Of a stretch of DNA of 64,000 bases, positions 36,772 to 45,015 are shown one piece after another. Every line of letters begins with the position of its first letter. Position 1 is the stretch's first letter. Origin of the DNA: Flagellimonas aquimarina (GTDB lineage Bacteria; Bacteroidota; Bacteroidia; Flavobacteriales; Flavobacteriaceae); the NCBI RefSeq assembly GCF_003149745.1, contig NZ_QGEG01000002.1, positions 186,001 through 250,000 on the forward strand, written 5' to 3'. The notes beneath the pieces are model-generated. The model was not told where the DNA came from. It did no database searches and was given only the letters and a program-made list of their open reading frames with translations. Made by a program: the position numbers and the translations under genes.

Positions 36772-37731
36772 TTACAAATCAATCTTTTTATTGAATTGAG
36801 CAACGTTAAAGCCTTGGTTGATTAGGTTATTGAATTCATCACTATTATCATTGAGCAAAGGATTGGTGTGATTGAAATGAATAAAATGGATTTTTGCCTT
36901 TTCCTTGTCCGGAAGTCTTTCAAAAAGTTTCGTGCTTTCTATCACAAAAGGATGTGGTATTTCTGAAATATCCCTGTTGTTTATCTCTTTTCCATCATGA
37001 AAAGTAGCGTCTAAAAAGGCAAAATCTACTTTGCTTATCTCTTCAACTATACTTTTCTCCCATTTGGACCATTTATCAATATCAGGAATAAAAAGTGCAG
37101 ATTTATGGTTTCCGATGATTTTATAACCTACAGTTTCCGAGTATTCATCTCTATGTGGAACGGTAAAAGGAATCACACTCAGGTTTGAGGTAAGCTGTAC
37201 CCTTTTTTCGTTTTCAATTTCTGTAATAAGTATGTTTTTCAAGTCTACCAGCTGGTTCCAAGGACCATTGTTTTCTAGGAACGATTTCATTTTTGGCATT
37301 GAGTAAAGCACAACTGCTTTAGCGCCCATTGCCTCCCTGCCTAAATACATTAAACCTGTATAGTGCCCTATGTGCGCATGGGTCAAGAAAATTCCGTCAG
37401 GGGCTTCTTCATCTTTTTGGGAGTGTTCTTTTAAAAGTCTTAGTTGCGAAGGCATGTCCGGAGTGGCTTCAAAAAGGAATGATTTTGAATTTTCATGATC
37501 AACAACTCCCAAAGAAACAACTTTGCGTTCATGATCTGGATTTTCAAATAAAATGGAACAACACTCTTTTTTGCAACCAATATGTGGACTTCCTCCATCT
37601 TGCGCGGTTCCTAGAATGTAAAGAGAAACACCCGACTTGGGGGCAGAAGCATGAAGAACTGCTTTTTTTTCTTTTTTAGAGCATGCAATTGCAAAAAACA
37701 TGAATAGTAATAGATGACCTTTTACTTTCAT
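36772..37731 (-). CDS. PqqB-like metallo-beta-lactamase-fold lipoprotein
   Basis: 319-residue exported protein (signal ending in AIAC, Cys17). LYILGTAQDGGSPHIGC is the PqqB-like opening strand and loop, and KECC follows. The metal-binding segment reads FLTHAHIGHYTGL, matching the His/Asp-site position of the MBL fold (HxHxGH), and SALFIPDIDKWSKWE, AFLDATFHDG and IHFIHFNHTN supply later ligands. PqqB acts in PQQ biosynthesis, but no pqqA, C, D or E is nearby and this copy is lipidated, so a different hydrolase role is more likely. It starts 3 bp after the phosphodiesterase gene. Confidence 0.8.
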   Translation of the reverse strand: MKVKGHLLLFMFFAIACSKKEKKAVLHASAPKSGVSLYILGTAQDGGSPHIGCKKECCSILFENPDHERKVVSLGVVDHENSKSFLFEATPDMPSQLRLLKEHSQKDEEAPDGIFLTHAHIGHYTGLMYLGREAMGAKAVVLYSMPKMKSFLENNGPWNQLVDLKNILITEIENEKRVQLTSNLSVIPFTVPHRDEYSETVGYKIIGNHKSALFIPDIDKWSKWEKSIVEEISKVDFAFLDATFHDGKEINNRDISEIPHPFVIESTKLFERLPDKEKAKIHFIHFNHTNPLLNDNSDEFNNLINQGFNVAQFNKKIDL

Positions 37732-37734
37732 AGG

Positions 37735-38229
37735 TTATCTTTTTTCCAGTTCAATTACTTCTAAATTAGATATTTTGTCTCCATTTATTACAAACCTGAG
37801 CATAGTCCTTACATGATGGAACCCATGCTTTCCGCATGCTCCCGGATTCATATGCAATAGATTTAGTTTTTTGTCATTCATTACCTTTAAAATATGTGAA
37901 TGGCCACAGATAAATAGTTTTGGTGGGTTCTTTTTTATATCCTCCCTCACTCTAACATTGTATTTGTTGGGATAACCACCAATATGCGTTATCCATACAT
38001 CTACCTCCTCACAAAAAAAACGGTTGTGTTCTGGAAACTCTTTCTGTATGATGTGGTCATCTATATTTCCATAAACTCCACGTAAGGGCCTAATAGCCTT
38101 AAGCTTGTCTGTAACATCGAGGCTTCCAATATCACCGGCATGCCAAATTTCATCTGCCTGTTTGGCGTATTTTAAAATAGCTTCGTCAATGTGTCCGTGA
38201 GTATCTGAAAGCAAAAGAATTTTGGTCAT
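37735..38229 (-). CDS. YfcE/MJ0936-type phosphodiesterase
   Basis: 164-residue cytoplasmic metallophosphoesterase. The metal-ligand motifs of the calcineurin-like fold are all visible: LLSDTHGH, WHAGDIGS, GVYGNIDD, WITHIGGYPN (in place of the usual GH motif) and FICGHSHI, then NPGACGKHG. Members hydrolyse small phosphodiesters in vitro; the natural substrate is not known. First gene of a likely three-gene minus-strand unit (phosphodiesterase, PqqB-like, DUF6503). Confidence 0.9.
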   Translation of the reverse strand: MTKILLLSDTHGHIDEAILKYAKQADEIWHAGDIGSLDVTDKLKAIRPLRGVYGNIDDHIIQKEFPEHNRFFCEEVDVWITHIGGYPNKYNVRVREDIKKNPPKLFICGHSHILKVMNDKKLNLLHMNPGACGKHGFHHVRTMLRFVINGDKISNLEVIELEKR

Positions 38230-38317
38230 AACGCTAAAAATATGCTAAAAAATAGTGGTTAGATATCTTTTGCGGGGGATTCAAGTATCTTTAATGCCTT
38301 AAATTTAAAGAATCCAA

Positions 38318-39064
38318 TTGAGATATTTTATCCGATTTTCTTATTTCGGAAAGGCTTATCATGGATGGCAGAACCAACCTAATGCCATTACAGTTCAAGA
38401 AGTGTTGGAAAATGCCATGTCTACCCTATTGCGAAATAAAATTGAAGTGGTTGGGGCAGGTAGGACAGATGCTGGTGTGCATGCCAAAGAAATGTTTGCA
38501 CATTTTGACTTTGATCTAATCCCGAACAGAGAGGAACTTGCATATCGTCTTAATGCTTTCCTTCCAGATGATATATCTATTCAAAAAATTATCCCAGTAA
38601 CATCAGATGCACACGCTAGGTTCGATGCAATAGAAAGGTCTTATGAATATTGGGTGGTCCAAGAAAAAAGCCCTTTTTATTCAGATTTTGCCCATTTCGT
38701 TAAACAACCTTTGAATATTGAAGCCATGAACCGTGCAGCTTCTTTTTTACTTGAGCATTCTGATTTCGAATCTTTTTCAAAATCCAATACAGATGTAAAG
38801 ACATTCAATTGTGATATTAGTCTGGCGGGATGGAAAAAAGAGGAGGACAAACTAATTTTTACCATTAGCGCAGATCGTTTTCTCCGTAATATGGTTAGAG
38901 CAGTTGTAGGCACGTTGTTGGACGTTGGCACTGCAAAGATGAAACCGGAAGAAATCAATTCAATAATAACAAGTAAGAATAGGGGGGAAGCAGGAGTTTC
39001 TGTCCCCGCAAAAGGATTATATTTGACTAAGGTCTCATACCCAAAAAATATATTTAATGAGTAA
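38318..39064 (+). CDS. truA: tRNA pseudouridine(38-40) synthase TruA
   Basis: Makes pseudouridine at positions 38-40 of tRNA anticodon stems. 248 residues, normal length. The N-terminus IRFSYFGKAYHGWQNQPNA and the catalytic loop GAGRTDAGVHA (Asp51) are diagnostic; FLRNMVRAVVGTLLDVG closes the C-terminal half. The frame has no ATG near the expected start, so TTG at 38318 is used, giving the usual family N-terminus. The 3' end overlaps the start of the ABC exporter by 8 bp. Confidence 0.93.
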   Translation: MRYFIRFSYFGKAYHGWQNQPNAITVQEVLENAMSTLLRNKIEVVGAGRTDAGVHAKEMFAHFDFDLIPNREELAYRLNAFLPDDISIQKIIPVTSDAHARFDAIERSYEYWVVQEKSPFYSDFAHFVKQPLNIEAMNRAASFLLEHSDFESFSKSNTDVKTFNCDISLAGWKKEEDKLIFTISADRFLRNMVRAVVGTLLDVGTAKMKPEEINSIITSKNRGEAGVSVPAKGLYLTKVSYPKNIFNE

Positions 39065-40829
39065 GAATGATGAAATAGGAAAAGCCTTTGATTTTGGTCT
39101 GTTCAAAAGAGTTTTTGCGCATACTAAACTCTATAGAACTATTTTTTGGGTCGTGGCCATTGTTGCTATCCTATCAGCTGCTTTTGCTGTCTTAACACCA
39201 ATTCTGGTCAGAGATATCATTAATGAGGCGTTATCCAACAAAGACAGTGAAAAACTGGTTTTTGTTGTACTCGCCATGCTGGGTGCCTTATTTGGACAGG
39301 TATTATGTCAACTTTCTTTCAACTATTATGCAAATCTCTTGGGGGAATCTGTGATCAAAGATATTCGCATCAGACTTTTTCAAAAGATGATGGGCTTTAA
39401 GATGACATACTTTGATAATTCCTCGATCGGTGTTTTGGTTACTAGAGCAGTTGCAGATATGCAGCGTATTGGGGAGATTTTTAGCCAAGGGTTTTTTGTT
39501 ATAGTGGCAGATTTGCTTAAAATGCTTTCAGGGGCGGCAGTGATGATCTATATCAATTGGAAATTGGCTTTAATTGTTTTTGCCATTTTGCCAATAATTC
39601 TTGTGGCTACGCGATTGTTCCAACAGGCAATGAAAATCGCTTTCATTGAAGTACGGGCCCAAGTTTCTAACCTTAACTCTTTCGTTCAGGAAAGAATTGC
39701 GGGAATGAAGATCGTTCAGCTCTTCAATAGAGAGGAAATTGAAAAGGAGAAGTTTAGAAAAATCAATGAAAAACATCAAAATGCTTGGTTGAAGACTGTT
39801 TGGTACAATTCGATCTTCTTTCCAATTGCAGAGATTTCCTATTCCATTGGTATTGGTTTAGTGGTTTATTTTGGTGTTATCCAAAACATTGAAAATGTTG
39901 CCTTAAATGATACGGGATCCATTTTTGCATTCTTTTTCTTGATGGATTTACTTTTCCGGCCACTTCGCCAGATTGCGGATAAGTTCAATACATTACAAAT
40001 GGGGATGGTTGCTGCCAACAGAGTATTTAAGATTTTAGATACCGAAAGCCACATTTCTGATGAAGGCAAATTGAAGAAAACTGATGTTAAAGGAAACATT
40101 GAGTTCTCTGATGTTCGTTTTGGTTACGTTGAGAATGAAGAGGTTTTACATGGCATTTCATTTAATGTAAAGGCGGGAGAGACTGTTGCAATAGTAGGGG
40201 CGACCGGTGCTGGAAAGTCCACCATTATTAACCTATTGAACCGTTTTTATGAAATAAATTCAGGAAACATCTTAATTGATGGCCATAGCATACGCGACTA
40301 TTCGTTAAAGTCACTTCGTTCTCATATTGCAATTGTGTTGCAGGATGTTTTCCTCTTTGCTGATTCAATAGCAAATAACATTTCACTTAGAGAAGAATCT
40401 GTTACCCTATCAGAAATAGAGGCCGCTGCCAAGCAAATTGGAGTGCATGAGTTTATTTCAAGTTTGCCGGGAGGGTATCAATATAACGTTAAAGAACGTG
40501 GAACCATGCTTTCTAGTGGACAACGTCAATTAATAGCATTTTTAAGAGCATACGTTAGCAATCCTAGCATTCTAATTTTGGACGAGGCCACTTCATCTGT
40601 AGACACCTATTCTGAACAATTGATACAAAAAGCTACGGATAAAATTACAGAAGGGCGCACATCTATTATTATTGCGCACCGATTGGCAACCATCAAGAAG
40701 GCAAACAAAATTATTGTAATGGATGCTGGAAAAATTGTTGAAATAGGGACGCACCGAGAACTTCTTAAAAATGGCGGTTATTATAGTGATTTATATGAAG
40801 CTCAATTTTTGGCTGAAGAAGTTGCCTAA
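39057..40829 (+). CDS. MsbA-like ABC exporter (fused membrane and ATPase domains)
   Basis: 590-residue half-transporter of the type IV ABC exporter group. Six membrane segments in residues 1-330 (IFWVVAIVAILSAAFAVL, LVFVVLAMLGALFGQVL and others), then an ATPase domain with Walker A GATGAGKST, a signature LSSGQRQ and Walker B ILILDEATSSVD, followed by the IIAHRLAT switch His. It works as a homodimer or with a partner not present here. It resembles MsbA/LmrA-type lipid or drug exporters; the substrate cannot be assigned. Translationally coupled to truA by an 8-bp overlap. Confidence 0.92.
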   Translation: MSKNDEIGKAFDFGLFKRVFAHTKLYRTIFWVVAIVAILSAAFAVLTPILVRDIINEALSNKDSEKLVFVVLAMLGALFGQVLCQLSFNYYANLLGESVIKDIRIRLFQKMMGFKMTYFDNSSIGVLVTRAVADMQRIGEIFSQGFFVIVADLLKMLSGAAVMIYINWKLALIVFAILPIILVATRLFQQAMKIAFIEVRAQVSNLNSFVQERIAGMKIVQLFNREEIEKEKFRKINEKHQNAWLKTVWYNSIFFPIAEISYSIGIGLVVYFGVIQNIENVALNDTGSIFAFFFLMDLLFRPLRQIADKFNTLQMGMVAANRVFKILDTESHISDEGKLKKTDVKGNIEFSDVRFGYVENEEVLHGISFNVKAGETVAIVGATGAGKSTIINLLNRFYEINSGNILIDGHSIRDYSLKSLRSHIAIVLQDVFLFADSIANNISLREESVTLSEIEAAAKQIGVHEFISSLPGGYQYNVKERGTMLSSGQRQLIAFLRAYVSNPSILILDEATSSVDTYSEQLIQKATDKITEGRTSIIIAHRLATIKKANKIIVMDAGKIVEIGTHRELLKNGGYYSDLYEAQFLAEEVA

Positions 40830-40830
40830 A

Positions 40831-41595
40831 CTATTTTGGAGCAAAGTCTTCTATAGTGAACTGTCCCATTAGCATTGCTAGCAGCACAATTACCACTCCT
40901 AGGGCAAGCATTACTATAACAAATAGAATTAAGTAGACCAACCCTCTAAACAAGGTGCTTAAAAATCGGGTTTGGTGTATTCTTCCAAAAACAAAGAATT
41001 GGTACACCACAATCGCAAGCAAGAATACCCAATTGAAAATATCGTATCTAATGTCAAAAAAACCAAATAAGGGTAAACAAAGCAGTACTTGAACGAAAGA
41101 AGTCTGACCTGTTATATAAGCATTGGCTACCAAGTGTTCTGTATAATTGAGCTTTTTCTTGTCAATAAAAAGTAGCCAGGTCATTAAAGCATAAATGGGC
41201 ATTATGATATAAGAAAGTAACCCTTGATAGTCAAACACAAAATCCAAGTTTGGCGTCTGGGCTTCGGTGAAACTGTTACGTGTTAGTTCCACATCATATA
41301 CATTCCTAAGCACAAAAAATAAGACCCCCGAAAGTGTTACCGCAATAGCAAAATAGCTTATTGGGTTCATGTATTTTTTTCGTGTTCCTGATATATAGCT
41401 TTCAACAACAACTTCTGGTTTGGAAAACAAATGTCTAAATGTTTTGAATAGCGTGTTGTCCAAGTTAAATACCTGGTAACTTAAATCTTGCCATACATTC
41501 ATTAGTGACAATCGGTTTTTGACAACTTTTCCGCCACAATTTGGACAATAACGAAAATCTGTTCTTAATGAATTGTCACAATTTTTACAATACAT
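40831..41595 (-). CDS. DUF3667 family membrane protein with zinc-ribbon start
   Basis: 254 residues. It opens with a zinc-ribbon-like Cys4 motif (MYCKNC, then YCPNCGG; Cys3, 6, 17, 20) followed by the family stretch LFKTFRHLFSKPEVVVESYISGTRKKYMNPISYF. Five or so membrane segments follow (FAIAVTLSGVLFFVL, YIIMPIYALMTWLLFI and others). DUF3667 proteins are common in Bacteroidota and uncharacterised. It is immediately downstream of cdaA (stop and start adjacent), so co-expression is certain; a role tied to c-di-AMP would be speculation. Confidence 0.85.
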   Translation of the reverse strand: MYCKNCDNSLRTDFRYCPNCGGKVVKNRLSLMNVWQDLSYQVFNLDNTLFKTFRHLFSKPEVVVESYISGTRKKYMNPISYFAIAVTLSGVLFFVLRNVYDVELTRNSFTEAQTPNLDFVFDYQGLLSYIIMPIYALMTWLLFIDKKKLNYTEHLVANAYITGQTSFVQVLLCLPLFGFFDIRYDIFNWVFLLAIVVYQFFVFGRIHQTRFLSTLFRGLVYLILFVIVMLALGVVIVLLAMLMGQFTIEDFAPK

Positions 41596-42381
41596 CTATT
41601 CCAAATCCTTTTTGATGAAATTGGTTAGTTCATTTAAACCTTTATAAGGAACAAACTCGCCGTTTTTTATGTAGGAGATTAAACCGGTTTCCTCGCTGAC
41701 CACTAAACAAATAGAATCAGTTTTTTCGGTAATTCCAACAGCGGCACGGTGTCTTAGTCCAAAACGCAAAGGAATATCTCGGTCATTGGAGACTGGCAAA
41801 ATTACTCGTGTAGCGGTAATGTAATTGTCTTGAATGATAACTGCTCCATCATGTAAGGGGCTGTTTTTAAAGAAGATACTTTCCAGAATGGGTTGTGTTA
41901 TTTCAATGTTCATTGAGTCGCCAGAAGACCTTACAAAATCCAGGGAATTGGTTCGTTCGATAACAATGATTGCACCTGTTTTTGTACTCCCCATTCTTTC
42001 ACAGGCGCCAATAATGGCATCCACATCTGTATCCGTTGGCATGGCCTCCTGTTTTAGAAACTTAAAGTGCCTAATAAAATTTCGTTTAGATGCAAAGTTG
42101 GTAGAACCGACCATCAGTAAAAATTTTCTAATTTCTTGTTGAAAAACAATGATTAGAGCAATAAGGCCAATGTTCATGAATCCGCCGACCATACTGCTGA
42201 TCATTTTCATTTGTAACAGCTCCGTAAGTTTCCAGAGTGCCCAGACGATTACAATACCAATAAAAATATTAATGGCAACAGTGCCTTTAACTAACTTGTA
42301 TATGTAATAAAGTAGGGCGGCTACTAGCACAATGTCTATGACATCTGTGATTTTGAATTCAAGAAAATTAAAAAAATCCAA
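41596..42381 (-). CDS. cdaA: Diadenylate cyclase CdaA
   Basis: Synthesises cyclic di-AMP from two ATP. 261 residues: three N-terminal membrane segments (about 15-80), then the DAC domain with the catalytic DGA (residues 178-180, in LHDGAVI) and RHR (210-212, in GLRHRAA) motifs. This is the membrane-bound CdaA type, not DisA. It lies 44 bp downstream of folP, an arrangement common in Bacteroidota, with DUF3667 following directly. No CdaR regulator or c-di-AMP phosphodiesterase is seen in the window. Confidence 0.95.
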   Translation of the reverse strand: MDFFNFLEFKITDVIDIVLVAALLYYIYKLVKGTVAINIFIGIVIVWALWKLTELLQMKMISSMVGGFMNIGLIALIIVFQQEIRKFLLMVGSTNFASKRNFIRHFKFLKQEAMPTDTDVDAIIGACERMGSTKTGAIIVIERTNSLDFVRSSGDSMNIEITQPILESIFFKNSPLHDGAVIIQDNYITATRVILPVSNDRDIPLRFGLRHRAAVGITEKTDSICLVVSEETGLISYIKNGEFVPYKGLNELTNFIKKDLE

Positions 42382-42425
42382 CCGCGGTGTTTTTGTAAAA
42401 TTAGCAAAAATAGAAGAACCAAAAA

Positions 42426-43259
42426 TTACATGGCATTCACATTTAATTCTTCCACAAGTTTAATGCATTCCATAGCTTCTTTAACATCATGTACGCGCAA
42501 AATATTTGCTCCTTTCAACAAAGCGACCGTATGCAGGGCAGAGGTCCCGTTCAAAGCTTCGCTTGGAGATGATTTCAAAACTTTATATATCATGGACTTT
42601 CTGCTTAACCCAACTAATATTGGTGCGCCAAAAGTCTTGAATAAATCTAAGTTGACAAGCAGCTTGTAATTTTGTGCTGTTGTTTTTGCAAACCCAAATC
42701 CCGGATCAATAATTACGTCATTTATCTTTTTAAAGGTTGCATCCTTTACTTTTTTTGAAAAATAGAACAACAAATCTTTCATCAAATCCTCATAGACAGC
42801 CTGTTTCTGCATGGATTGGGGCGTTCCTTTCAGATGCATCATTATATACGGAACTTGATATTCTGCTATTACATTAAGAATTTCGGCATCCAAATTCCCG
42901 GCAGAAATATCATTGATGATTGCAGCACCAGCTTGTATACTTTCCAATGCCACCTTACTTCTAAAAGTATCTATTGAAACCAAGGTTTCCGGAAAATTAT
43001 TGAGTACCAATTCCAGTATGGGAAGCATCCTGTTCAACTCATCCTCTTCAGGTACATGTTCTGCCCCTGGTCTTGAACTATAAGCCCCCATATCTATAAA
43101 AGTGGCGCCATCTAAGAGCATTTTTTCTGTCTGCTTAAGAATGGAGTTTTCATCTTTATATTTTCCACCATCATAAAAAGAGTCTGGGGTAAGGTTAAGA
43201 ATACCCATTATTTTTGGGGTACTTAAGTCTATGAGTGCTCCTTTGCAGTTTATGGTCAT
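42426..43259 (-). CDS. folP: Dihydropteroate synthase
   Basis: Condenses p-aminobenzoate with dihydropterin pyrophosphate in folate synthesis; the sulfonamide target. 277 residues, TIM barrel. Diagnostic motifs are MGILNLTPDSFYDGGKY, DGATFIDMGAYSSRPGAE, VSIDTFRSKVA, IINDISAG, IMMHLKGTPQSMQ, IIDPGFGFAKT, LVGLSRKSMI and the C-terminal LRVHDVKEA. First gene of the folP-cdaA-DUF3667 unit, transcribed divergently from the DUF1599 gene. Confidence 0.97.
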   Translation of the reverse strand: MTINCKGALIDLSTPKIMGILNLTPDSFYDGGKYKDENSILKQTEKMLLDGATFIDMGAYSSRPGAEHVPEEDELNRMLPILELVLNNFPETLVSIDTFRSKVALESIQAGAAIINDISAGNLDAEILNVIAEYQVPYIMMHLKGTPQSMQKQAVYEDLMKDLLFYFSKKVKDATFKKINDVIIDPGFGFAKTTAQNYKLLVNLDLFKTFGAPILVGLSRKSMIYKVLKSSPSEALNGTSALHTVALLKGANILRVHDVKEAMECIKLVEELNVNAM

Positions 43260-43287
43260 AAAAAATTCCTGCTTTATTGTGTTTGAT

Positions 43288-43295
43288 TATCTTTG
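43288..43295 (+). promoter_or_regulatory. Promoter -7 element for the DUF1599 operon
   Basis: TATCTTTG, an exact TAnnTTTG match, 60 bp upstream of the DUF1599 start, in the gap divergent to folP. Confidence 0.4.
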
Positions 43296-43354
43296 GCGAA
43301 GTGCTTTAAAGTACCATTTATTTGGACGAAATTTACGCAAATTAGCAAGAATAC

Positions 43355-43897
43355 ATGCAGCAGACCTCCCAACAATATGATGCAGTGATCAATACCTGCC
43401 GGGAACTATTTTTAAAAAAGACGCAAGATTACGGTACCGCTTGGCGTATTTTGAGACTCCCATCCCTGACCGATCAGATTTTTATCAAGGCTCAGCGCAT
43501 TCGTAGCTTACAACAAAATGAGGTGCGCAAGGTGGATGAGGGAGAACAGTCAGAATTTATTGGAATAATTAACTATTCCATAATGGCATTGATCCAGTTG
43601 GAAAGAGGTATTGCAGAACAACCGGACCTTGAGGCTAATGAAGCTATTGAATTATATGATAAAGAAGTTTCCATCACAAAAAGTTTAATGGAGAACAAAA
43701 ACCATGACTATGGGGAGGCTTGGCGAGATATGAGGGTAAGCTCACTAACAGATTTGATTTTACAAAAATTACTTCGGGTAAAACAAATAGAGGATAATGC
43801 CGGAGCTACTTTGGTTAGTGAGGGTATAGATGCCAACTATCAGGATATTATTAATTATGCGGTGTTTGCGTTAATTCATTTAAGTGAAAAAAGATGA
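43355..43897 (+). CDS. DUF1599 family protein (two repeats)
   Basis: 180-residue soluble protein made of two copies of the DUF1599 unit. Compare LFLKKTQDYGTAWRILRLPSLTDQIFIKAQRI with LMENKNHDYGEAWRDMRVSSLTDLILQKLLRV: each ends in a helix with a paired IINYSIMALI or IINYAVFALI. The DYGxAWR motif is the conserved core. The family has been linked computationally to nucleotide modification; its function here is unknown. The stop overlaps the next start by 4 bp (ATGA). Confidence 0.85.
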   Translation: MQQTSQQYDAVINTCRELFLKKTQDYGTAWRILRLPSLTDQIFIKAQRIRSLQQNEVRKVDEGEQSEFIGIINYSIMALIQLERGIAEQPDLEANEAIELYDKEVSITKSLMENKNHDYGEAWRDMRVSSLTDLILQKLLRVKQIEDNAGATLVSEGIDANYQDIINYAVFALIHLSEKR

Positions 43898-44988
43898 AGT
43901 ACTTGGTATGGATTTCTAGAATTGTTGTTGGAGTCTTATTTATAATAAGTGGACTTATAAAATTGAACGATCCTGTTGGTTTTTCTTTTAAGCTTGAGGA
44001 ATATTTTAGTCAAGGGGTTTTAAATTTACCTTTTCTAATGCCCTTGGCATTGTCAATTTCCATTTTTGTCGTCATTGTTGAGGTGCTTCTGGGGATACTT
44101 TTACTGATTGGTTTTAAACCAAAATTTACTATCTGGAGCCTTTTGTCCATGATAGTGTTTTTTACGTTCCTAACATTTTATTCAGCGTATTTCAACAAAG
44201 TAACGGATTGCGGTTGTTTTGGAGATGCCGTAAAACTGACTCCATGGGAGTCTTTCACTAAAGATATCATTCTACTTGGTTTTATTTTAATTCTCTTTTT
44301 TGGCAGAAAATACATAAAGCCCATATTTGGTTCCAAGGTCAATTGGATTATTGGAGGAGTATCATTGGTTGGTTGTATTTTGTTCGCCAATCAGGTATTG
44401 AACCATCTTCCATCGGTAGATTTTAGGCCTTACAAAATTGGAGCAAATATTCAACAGGGTATGAGTGTTCCGGATAATGCTCCCAAAGCATTGTATGAGT
44501 ATGCATGGCGGTTTAAAGTAAATGGGGATGACAAGATTGTTGTTACAAATGGGGAGTACCCCAGCGTGGATGGAGAATTTATAGATGTTGAAACAACAGA
44601 AATCCAAAAAGGATATGAACCTCCCATCCATGATTTTACCATTGAACAAGATGGACAGGATTTGGCGGCAGAAATTTTGGAAGAAGATAATTTGGTCATG
44701 GTCATTGCATATGATTTGGCCAAAAGCAATAAGGATTTTTTCGCTGGGGTAGCTACGGTCACTGCAAAAGCAAAAGCAAAAGGATACATGGTTGTAGGTA
44801 TGTCGGCTTCCAGCAATGAAAGAGCAAATAAAGTCAAGAAAGACCATAACTTGGATTTTGACTTTTATTTTACTGATGAGACTACACTCAAGACTATTGT
44901 GCGTTCCAATCCGGCAATACTTGTTTTAAAGAGAGGGACAATCACGCAAAAAGTACATTACAACGATTTAGATGAACTAAATTTTTGA
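43894..44988 (+). CDS. BT_3928 family protein (DoxX/MauE-like membrane domain plus thioredoxin-like tail)
   Basis: 364 residues. The N-terminal part has four to five membrane segments in a DoxX/MauE-like domain: ISRIVVGVLFIISGLIKLNDP, VVIVEVLLGILLLIGF, then VTDCGCFGDAVKLTPWESF with the paired-Cys CGCFG motif of this family. The C-terminal half (from about 240) looks thioredoxin-like in strand order (NLVMVIAYDLAKSN, GYMVVGMSAS, NPAILVLKRG) but has no CxxC. It matches the family named after Bacteroides BT_3928. Electron or disulfide transfer is a guess. Lies 27 bp before tpiA. Confidence 0.85.
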   Translation: MKYLVWISRIVVGVLFIISGLIKLNDPVGFSFKLEEYFSQGVLNLPFLMPLALSISIFVVIVEVLLGILLLIGFKPKFTIWSLLSMIVFFTFLTFYSAYFNKVTDCGCFGDAVKLTPWESFTKDIILLGFILILFFGRKYIKPIFGSKVNWIIGGVSLVGCILFANQVLNHLPSVDFRPYKIGANIQQGMSVPDNAPKALYEYAWRFKVNGDDKIVVTNGEYPSVDGEFIDVETTEIQKGYEPPIHDFTIEQDGQDLAAEILEEDNLVMVIAYDLAKSNKDFFAGVATVTAKAKAKGYMVVGMSASSNERANKVKKDHNLDFDFYFTDETTLKTIVRSNPAILVLKRGTITQKVHYNDLDELNF

Positions 44989-45015
44989 ACATAATACTAA
45001 AGAAATATCAATAAC

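Noticed and set aside
44362..44847. 161- and 128-codon minus-strand frames opposite the BT_3928 gene
   Set aside because: Antisense shadows of a well-supported gene with no family features of their own.
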